This document shows, one piece after another, positions 63,279-64,000 of a stretch of 64,000 bases of DNA. The notes under the pieces are model-generated. The model had not been told where the DNA came from. It did not search any database and saw only the letters and a program-made list of their open reading frames with translations. Origin of the DNA: Bryobacterales bacterium (GTDB lineage Bacteria > Acidobacteriota > Terriglobia > Bryobacterales > UBA6623); assembly GCA_026713545.1 (NCBI GenBank), contig JAPOOG010000087.1:1-64000 (forward strand), given 5' to 3'. How positions within the stretch are numbered: position 1 is the first letter of the stretch; every line of letters begins with the position of its first letter. Made by a program: the position numbers and the translations under genes.

Positions 63279-63938
63279 CTATTGAGGCTTGAAAGGGATC
63301 TTGCACTCGCCTGCGGAGCCGTTGTAGTTGAGGACGAGGTGCTTGATTTTGTGCTTGGGATTGACCTGAAAGAAGAGGAATCCGTTGACCGGCGCGCGAG
63401 TGGGTCCGATGGGTAGTTCGATGGCCGCAAGCCGATCGGCCAAAGGTCCCGTCTGCCGCTGCGACTCGGTTGCCGACGGCACACTGACGCCTCCACCAAC
63501 GCCTCCACCGACTCCGGTCCTTGGGTATGCGCCGGGCAGTCCGGTGCCGGGCAGTCCACCACCAAAGACGGTCCGGTTCTCCTGCGAGAAGACGCCTCCC
63601 CCAGCGCCCCCCTCGCCGAGAACCAGAACGGCTTCACCGGCGATGCGGTCGGGCGATTGCGCTTGGGAGCGCTCGTTGTTGCGATACGAGCGCAACAGAA
63701 AATCGTCCCTGCTGAGGATCACCTCGGAGTTGTAGAGAGGACGCACCTGCAACTCGACAAGAATGAACTCCCGGTCGAGATCGTCGCCCAGCCGTGACTG
63801 GATCTCATTCACATCCCGGACGAGACGCGCCCGGAACTCCACGTCGCCGAGTTCGGCGCTTACCCAGAGCGGAGGCTCTGCCTCGATAAGTGCCACCGCA
63901 CCCGAAATGAGAAACACGGCCTTGATTTTACTCCACAT
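63279..63938 (-). CDS. Secreted protein with a Gly-rich linker, function unknown
   Basis: The 219-residue product has a signal peptide (M-W-S-K-I-K-A-V-F-L-I-S-G-A-V-A-L-I-E-A) and a beta domain (V-E-F-R-A-R-L-V-R, F-I-L-V-E-L-Q-V). A Gly/Pro-rich linker (about residues 108-155) separates this from a short C-terminal strand-like segment (G-F-L-F-F-Q-V-N-P-K). No family is recognised. The gene is complete; the right window edge is 62 bases beyond its start. Confidence 0.65.
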   Translation of the reverse strand: MWSKIKAVFLISGAVALIEAEPPLWVSAELGDVEFRARLVRDVNEIQSRLGDDLDREFILVELQVRPLYNSEVILSRDDFLLRSYRNNERSQAQSPDRIAGEAVLVLGEGGAGGGVFSQENRTVFGGGLPGTGLPGAYPRTGVGGGVGGGVSVPSATESQRQTGPLADRLAAIELPIGPTRAPVNGFLFFQVNPKHKIKHLVLNYNGSAGECKIPFKPQ

Positions 63939-64000
63939 CTATCCTGCAAAGAGCCATGCTGATTATGCCACAAAAACCTGCTTCGCGAAATAGAATCGGC

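Overview
The window is high-GC bacterial chromosome with no rRNA, tRNA or CRISPR array that I could see. The cell is Gram-negative: it has a PBP1B-type transglycosylase/transpeptidase, several lipoproteins, and many Tat-exported enzymes. Small secreted carboxypeptidase-regulatory-like proteins, a DUF1972 glycosyltransferase, B12-dependent acyl-CoA mutases, a LytTR response regulator and multiple exported amidohydrolases together suggest Acidobacteriota (Bryobacter/Solibacter-like). That placement is inference from gene content, not a computed phylogeny.

Layout. 0-6.5 kb: an IS630-type transposase tail at the left edge, an MBL-fold hydrolase, a LysR regulator, a small HTH protein, a decayed IS1182-like transposase and a secreted beta-helix protein. 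6.5-18 kb is a metabolic block: an acyl-CoA mutase large subunit with isobutyryl-CoA-mutase-type active-site residues, an exported D-aminoacylase-like lipoprotein, and a B12-binding mutase subunit. It continues with a selenocysteine-containing formate dehydrogenase operon (fdnG with in-frame TGA, fdnH, fdnI, fdhE, cupin), then exported amidohydrolase and 5'-nucleotidase genes. 19-25.6 kb: an exported amidohydrolase, argC-argB, a second mutase large subunit with the methylmalonyl-CoA signature, and a secreted protein. 25.6-32 kb (minus strand): proS, PBP1B, an amidohydrolase and a LytTR regulator. 32-38 kb: spermidine-synthase-like membrane protein, rpsU, mtaB, Na+/alanine symporter, GNAT. 38-42.6 kb: four glycosyltransferases on the minus strand. 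43-48 kb: dprA, topA, pabA. 48-64 kb: oxidoreductase, secreted glycosidase-like protein, 2OG-Fe(II) oxygenase, ECF sigma/anti-sigma operon, mutS2-nudix, two small secreted CarbopepD-type proteins, a thioredoxin-like lipoprotein and a sulfatase.

The least expected structure is in the spacers. I found three families of short dispersed repeats. (i) A ~530-bp element with terminal inverted repeats occurs twice; one copy is bounded by a perfect 14-bp direct repeat and sits directly before a start codon. (ii) A 134-182-bp element with ~20-bp terminal inverted repeats occurs twice complete and several times in part. One copy's end supplies the start codon of the icmA-like gene, and another's end supplies the stop codon of mutS2. 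(iii) A 66-bp repeat occurs twice with no length change. Together they look like non-autonomous mobile elements that have been absorbed into gene boundaries.

Functionally, the two mutases and the shared B12-binding subunit point to branched or odd-chain acyl-CoA metabolism. The formate dehydrogenase would feed electrons from periplasmic formate oxidation into the quinone pool. The exported hydrolases, beta-helix protein and sulfatase point to use of extracellular organic polymers.
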